Assembly (NCBI GenBank): GCA_016199745.1
Contig: JACQFZ010000022.1
Coordinates: forward strand, 310,001 to 374,000
Length of the DNA stretch: 64,000 nt
Direction: 5' to 3'
Source: Gammaproteobacteria bacterium
Lineage (GTDB): Bacteria; Pseudomonadota; Gammaproteobacteria; Acidiferrobacterales; Sulfurifustaceae
Every line of letters starts with the position of its first letter. The first letter of the stretch is position 1. The notes under the pieces were generated by a model. The model worked only from the letters and a program-made list of their open reading frames with translations. It was not told the DNA's origin and did no database searches. Of this stretch, positions 60,957 to 64,000 are shown one piece after another. The position numbers were made by a program, and so were the translations under genes.

Positions 60957-62072
60957 TTAGCTGGTGCTGCGTTTCGCCAACTTCCGCCTTTTTTCATAGG
61001 CGTCGCGGGCGATGGCGACATCTTCGAGGAAATAGGGCAGCTCGTCGATCAGCAGTGCTTGCGGACCGTCGACTAAGGCTTTGCTCGGGGCTGGATGGAA
61101 GTCGACCAAAATCATATTGGCGCCGGCGATGACGCCCTGGGCGGTGACATGAAACACGTCGAGTAAACCGTCCGGCGAACGATCGCGGCTGCCGACCGAG
61201 TGCGACGGGTCGATGCATACCGGCATGCGGGTTAGACGTTTCACCACCGGTACATGCGAGAAGTCGACGAAGTTGCGGTGCGGGTCGCCCATGTTGGTTT
61301 TCATGCCGCGCAGGCCGAAGACGATGTGACGGTTGCCTTCGCTCGCCAAGTACTCGGCGGCGTTGAGCGATTCTTCCAGGGTGATACCGAAGCCGCGCTT
61401 CAGTAACACTGGAAATTCGCGCTGGCGGCCGACGATCTTTAACAGTTCGAAGTTCTGGGTGTTGCGCGTGCCGATTTGCAGCATCACACCGGTCGGTCGA
61501 CCCGTCTGCTCCAGCGCTTCGTTGATCTCGTCGACCTGCGAGTCGTGCGTGATCTCCATGGCGACGACCTTGATGCCGTATTTACCGGCGAGGTCGAACA
61601 CCCATGGCAAACAGGTTTTGCCGTGGCCTTGAAAGGCGTAAGGGTTGGTGCGCGGTTTATAGGCGCCCATGCGAGTACAGACTTGGCCGTGGTCTTTGAG
61701 CACGCGCAGCATGCGCTCGACGTGTTCCGGCGTATCGACCGCGCACAGACCGGCGAACACGTTCAAGCTGTCCTGATCGAAATGGACGCCGTTGTATTCG
61801 AAGCCGGCCGGGCGTTGTTCGTCACGGTGACGTCCGAGGATGCGATATTCTTGCGATACGCGCACGACCCGTTCGACGCCCGCCAGGCTTTCGATTTCGG
61901 TCTTGTCGAGCGAAGCGGTGTCGCCGATCAAGTAGATTTCGGTTAACGTTTGTAGCCGGCCGATTTCTTGGTGCACCCGGGTTTTAATGCCCGGCTTGTT
62001 GGCTAGATAGTCGAGGATCTGTTGGTATTCAGGGCTGCGCGTGTCGGTTTCGGATTTAAGAATAAGGATCAT
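60957..62072 (-). CDS. 3-deoxy-7-phosphoheptulonate synthase (DAHP synthase)
   Basis: A 371-residue class I beta-type DAHP synthase with a small regulatory-like N-terminal domain (residues 1 to about 70). The catalytic domain shows GAYKPRTNPYAFQGHGKTCL, GLRGMKTNMGDPHRNFVDFSH, and MPVCIDPSHSVGSRDRSPDGLL, which bind PEP/E4P and metal. The family makes the first intermediate of the shikimate pathway. Next to the polyene cluster it may raise Phe/Tyr supply for the ammonia-lyase; this is inferred from place, as it is on the opposite strand. Confidence 0.92.
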   Translation of the reverse strand: MILILKSETDTRSPEYQQILDYLANKPGIKTRVHQEIGRLQTLTEIYLIGDTASLDKTEIESLAGVERVVRVSQEYRILGRHRDEQRPAGFEYNGVHFDQDSLNVFAGLCAVDTPEHVERMLRVLKDHGQVCTRMGAYKPRTNPYAFQGHGKTCLPWVFDLAGKYGIKVVAMEITHDSQVDEINEALEQTGRPTGVMLQIGTRNTQNFELLKIVGRQREFPVLLKRGFGITLEESLNAAEYLASEGNRHIVFGLRGMKTNMGDPHRNFVDFSHVPVVKRLTRMPVCIDPSHSVGSRDRSPDGLLDVFHVTAQGVIAGANMILVDFHPAPSKALVDGPQALLIDELPYFLEDVAIARDAYEKRRKLAKRSTS

Positions 62073-62166
62073 AAGAAGCAGTTGCGCCGCACGGACGGTT
62101 TGTTGGATTGCCCATTGTAAACAATAGGACGCGGCAATAGCGTTGGAAAATGAGCGGGATTAAGTA

Positions 62167-62532
62167 ATGGTTATAACCGAGCGCCGGCCGCCGCCGTATG
62201 CAACCGATGCGGCGGTATTGCGTCATGAGGTGCGCATCGACACTTATCGGGCGGCCGGTCCCGGTGGCCAGCATGTGAACCGAACCGAATCGGCGGTACG
62301 TTTGACGCACGGTCCGTCGGGCGTGGTGGTGATCGCCAGCGACACCCGTTCACAAATACGCAACCGCGAAATCGCGTTCGAGCGCCTGATTGAGCGCTTA
62401 AAGAAACTTAATCATGTCCCGCGCAAGCGCAAGAAAACACGCCCAAGCGCCGGCGCCCGCGCGCGCCGGTTGGATGCCAAGCGCCACCAAGGTCAGCGAA
62501 AACGTGAGCGCACGAGCCGCAGCGATGACTAA
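62167..62532 (+). CDS. Small peptide chain release factor-like protein (GGQ)
   Basis: A 121-residue protein with the peptidyl-tRNA hydrolysing motif [20 protein letters not shown] and a strongly basic C-terminal tail ([25 protein letters not shown]). Length and layout match small RF-like ribosome rescue proteins rather than a full RF1/RF2, since no codon recognition domain is present. It should release nascent chains from stalled ribosomes or act on peptidyl-tRNA. Followed by its own terminator. Confidence 0.82.
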   Translation: MVITERRPPPYATDAAVLRHEVRIDTYRAAGPGGQHVNRTESAVRLTHGPSGVVVIASDTRSQIRNREIAFERLIERLKKLNHVPRKRKKTRPSAGARARRLDAKRHQGQRKRERTSRSDD

Positions 62533-62594
62533 GCGATGAGTTGCCGTTGTCCCATTTCCCGACTTCACGTAGCATCTGCCGGCGAAAGGATAGC

Positions 62595-62618
62595 CCCGCG
62601 CCCATGCGCGGGTTTTTT
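62595..62618 (+). terminator. Rho-independent terminator of the release-factor-like gene
   Basis: CCCGCGC (62595-62601), loop CCAT, GCGCGGG (62606-62612) and TTTTTT. A strong, complete terminator, 63 bases after the stop and before the DedA gene. Confidence 0.9.
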
Positions 62619-62672
62619 ATGCGCCACGGCCGGCGTGCCCCTAACTAGGCGCAAGTCGTCGCAGCATTTCCT

Positions 62673-63251
62673 ATGTCGATCGAAGATTTAATTCAAACCT
62701 ACGGTTATTTCGCTATCCTCGTCTTTACGTTTCTCGAGGGTGAGACCGTCATGGTGCTCGGCGGCTTGGCGGCACACCTCGGTTACCTCGAGCTTCCCTG
62801 GGTCATCGTCTCGGGTCTGGCCGGCAGTTTTTTCGGCGATCAACTGTATTTTTACGTCGGCCGTCATTACGGTCCGCGCATCTTGGCCAAGCGATTGTCG
62901 TGGAAGGTGAACGCCGAGAAGGTCTACAAGCATCTTTACCGCCATAAAAACCTTCTGATTCTTACCTTCCGTTTTTATTACGGCCTACGCAGTGTCACGC
63001 CGTTCGCCATCGGCGCCAGCCAAATTTCGCCGCTGCGATTTTTCTCGCTCAATCTGACCGGCGCGATTATTTGGTCGATCACGCTCGGTATGGTCGGTTA
63101 TTTATTCGGCGAGGCGTTCAAGCTTTTTGTTGCCGACTTTAGGCATCTCAAGTTGTACGTGCTGGCGCTTTTGGCGGTAGTCGGGGTTGTTATTTGGGCG
63201 GTGGTGCGTGTGCGGGAGCGGAAGCGGGCGCGGGAGAGGGGGTTGGGGTAG
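62673..63251 (+). CDS. DedA family membrane protein
   Basis: A 192-residue integral membrane protein. Early GYFAILVFTFLEGETVMVLGG, VSGLAGSFFGDQLYFYVGRHYG, RFYYGLRSVTPFAIGASQI and RFFSLNLTGAIIWSITLGMVGY are typical of DedA/Tvp38 proteins, some of which flip undecaprenyl phosphate or phosphatidylethanolamine. Its tail is Arg/Lys-rich. The start has no clear ribosome binding site; ATG at 62673 fits the family N-terminus. Confidence 0.9.
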   Translation: MSIEDLIQTYGYFAILVFTFLEGETVMVLGGLAAHLGYLELPWVIVSGLAGSFFGDQLYFYVGRHYGPRILAKRLSWKVNAEKVYKHLYRHKNLLILTFRFYYGLRSVTPFAIGASQISPLRFFSLNLTGAIIWSITLGMVGYLFGEAFKLFVADFRHLKLYVLALLAVVGVVIWAVVRVRERKRARERGLG

Positions 63252-63256
63252 GTTGA

Positions 63257-63404
63257 ATCGCCCCGTTGGGGCGATGCGGGTCGAGGTAATAAATATAATC
63301 AGCGGGATGCTCCGCCCCGCAACCCAGGGTTACTTTTCTTTGCGGGTGGTCGCTCCTGCGCTCGCGACATTCGTACGTCCCGGTACAGCACCCGAAAAGT
63401 AACC
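63257..63404. repeat. Hairpin and interrupted inverted repeat between DedA and RsmB-type genes
   Basis: ATCGCCCC-GTT-GGGGCGAT at 63257-63275 is a perfect small hairpin. GGTTACTTTTC at 63328-63338 is inverted as GAAAAGTAACC at 63394-63404, followed by AAAAGAAAG. This second pair resembles repeats common in intergenic regions of gammaproteobacteria. The 220-base gap has no other gene that I can support; short open frames here fall on repeats. Confidence 0.6.
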
Positions 63405-63471
63405 AAAAGAAAGCACCCCCCGGGTGGCGCAAAGCGTTCCTGTGCTTCTCACTTTTGGCGACTAACTATTA

Positions 63472-64000
63472 CTACGACATCGCTCTTACCAACGCCACCG
63501 CATAAAACCCATCGGTGTTATGCCGATGCGGCAGTAACCGCACCGCACCGTCATCGGAAGCCTCGAGCGAAATATGTCGCCGTTGCAAAATTTCGCCGGC
63601 TGGCACGATACTGAACTGCGGATGCTGACCGAGAAATTCGCCAATCACGGCTTCGTTCTCATCCGCCAATAAGCTGCACGTCGCATAAACCAAACGGCCG
63701 CCCGGTTTCAATAACGACGCGGCTGCCCCCAGAATCCGTTTTTGCGTGTCGATCAACGCGGGCAGGTCGATCGTGCGCCATTTAATATCGGGATTGCGGC
63801 GCAGTGTGCCGATGCCGGAGCAGGGCGCGTCGACTAGCACGCGATCGATTTTGCCGTAGAGGCGTTGCGCGCGTTGATCGCGTTCGTTGCTGATCACCAC
63901 CGAGCGCACGTTCGATAGACCGGCGCGGCGTAAACGCGGCGTCAAACGTTCGAGGCGGGCGGCGGAGACGTCGAAGGCGTACAGGCTGCCGCTGTTGGCC
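63472..64000 (-). CDS. RsmB/NOP-type 16S rRNA (cytosine-C5) methyltransferase, C-terminal part
   Basis: The frame runs off the window end and stops with TAG at 63472, giving about the last 175 residues of a protein that starts outside. SGSLYAFDVSAARLERL is the SAM-binding edge, DAPCSGIGTLRRNPDIKW has the PCS catalytic motif and RLVYATCSLLADENEAVI carries the second TCS Cys. The tail ends FYAVALVRAMS. RsmB makes m5C967 in 16S rRNA; a NOP/RsmF-like relative is possible since the N-terminal NusB-like domain is not seen. Confidence 0.85.
   Translation of the reverse strand, partial: ANSGSLYAFDVSAARLERLTPRLRRAGLSNVRSVVISNERDQRAQRLYGKIDRVLVDAPCSGIGTLRRNPDIKWRTIDLPALIDTQKRILGAAASLLKPGGRLVYATCSLLADENEAVIGEFLGQHPQFSIVPAGEILQRRHISLEASDDGAVRLLPHRHNTDGFYAVALVRAMS

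Noticed and set aside
1-64000. CRISPR arrays, integrases other than XerD, transposases, toxin-antitoxin or defence systems
   Set aside because: No regularly spaced repeats, no transposase motif and no defence gene were seen. The palindromic elements are dispersed single copies, not arrays.

Overview
The window reads as a chromosomal segment of a GC-rich gammaproteobacterium. The marker orders rbfA-truB-rpsO-pnp and rpsP-rimM-trmD-rplS, an EpsL/E/F/G-type exopolysaccharide locus and an aryl polyene (APE)-type pigment cluster all fit that group. I cannot name a genus. No rRNA, tRNA, CRISPR array, transposase or phage gene was seen.

Region 1 (about 0.35-21.9 kb, + strand) is a Wzx/Wzy-type exopolysaccharide cluster. 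It starts with the envelope machinery: EpsL-like barrel, EpsE export lipoprotein-type protein, EpsF chain-length protein and EpsG tyrosine kinase. GDP-fucose synthesis (gmd, fcl), flippase, pyruvyltransferase, several glycosyltransferases, an NTase/kinase/acetyltransferase fusion, a Wzy-like polymerase, a methyltransferase, an APH-fold kinase, a beta-helix protein and a WecG/TagA transferase follow. Most genes overlap by ATGA, so this is one tightly coupled operon. The predicted product is a fucose-containing polymer decorated with pyruvate and acetyl groups. The priming phosphoglycosyltransferase is not in view and may lie upstream of base 1. Two genes carry palindromic repeat elements inside the reading frame.

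Region 2 (22.1-39.3 kb) is mostly housekeeping: rbfA, truB, rpsO, pnp with a clear terminator, mtnC, mlaA, rpsP-rimM-trmD-rplS, xerD, dacB and gltA. Embedded in it are a PP2C-protein kinase fusion whose catalytic motifs are degraded in both halves, a Rep/UvrD-like helicase with altered motifs II and III, a VIT-family transporter remnant, and two unrecognised proteins.

Region 3 (39.4-42.9 kb) holds a CigR/RcnB-like small protein and a 959-residue protein that joins a zinc metallopeptidase-like domain, a TolB-type propeller and a C-terminal outer-membrane barrel.

Region 4 (43.0-60.9 kb, + strand) is a complete-looking APE-type cluster: a chain-length-factor-like ketosynthase, acyltransferase, two acyl carrier proteins, adenylating enzyme, two dehydratases, ketoreductase, three full ketosynthases, thioesterase, glycosyltransferase/acyltransferase fusion, aromatic amino acid ammonia-lyase, LolA-like carrier, RND exporter, lipoprotein and phosphopantetheinyl transferase. 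The ammonia-lyase would make an aryl-acrylate starter, the ligase and ACPs would load it, the ketosynthase set would extend it to a polyene, and the LolA/RND/lipoprotein set would place it in the outer membrane. A DAHP synthase, the first enzyme of aromatic synthesis, lies convergent at the 3' end.

Region 5 (61-64 kb) has the DAHP synthase (-), a small release-factor-like protein, a DedA membrane protein and the C-terminal part of an RsmB-type rRNA methyltransferase cut by the window edge.
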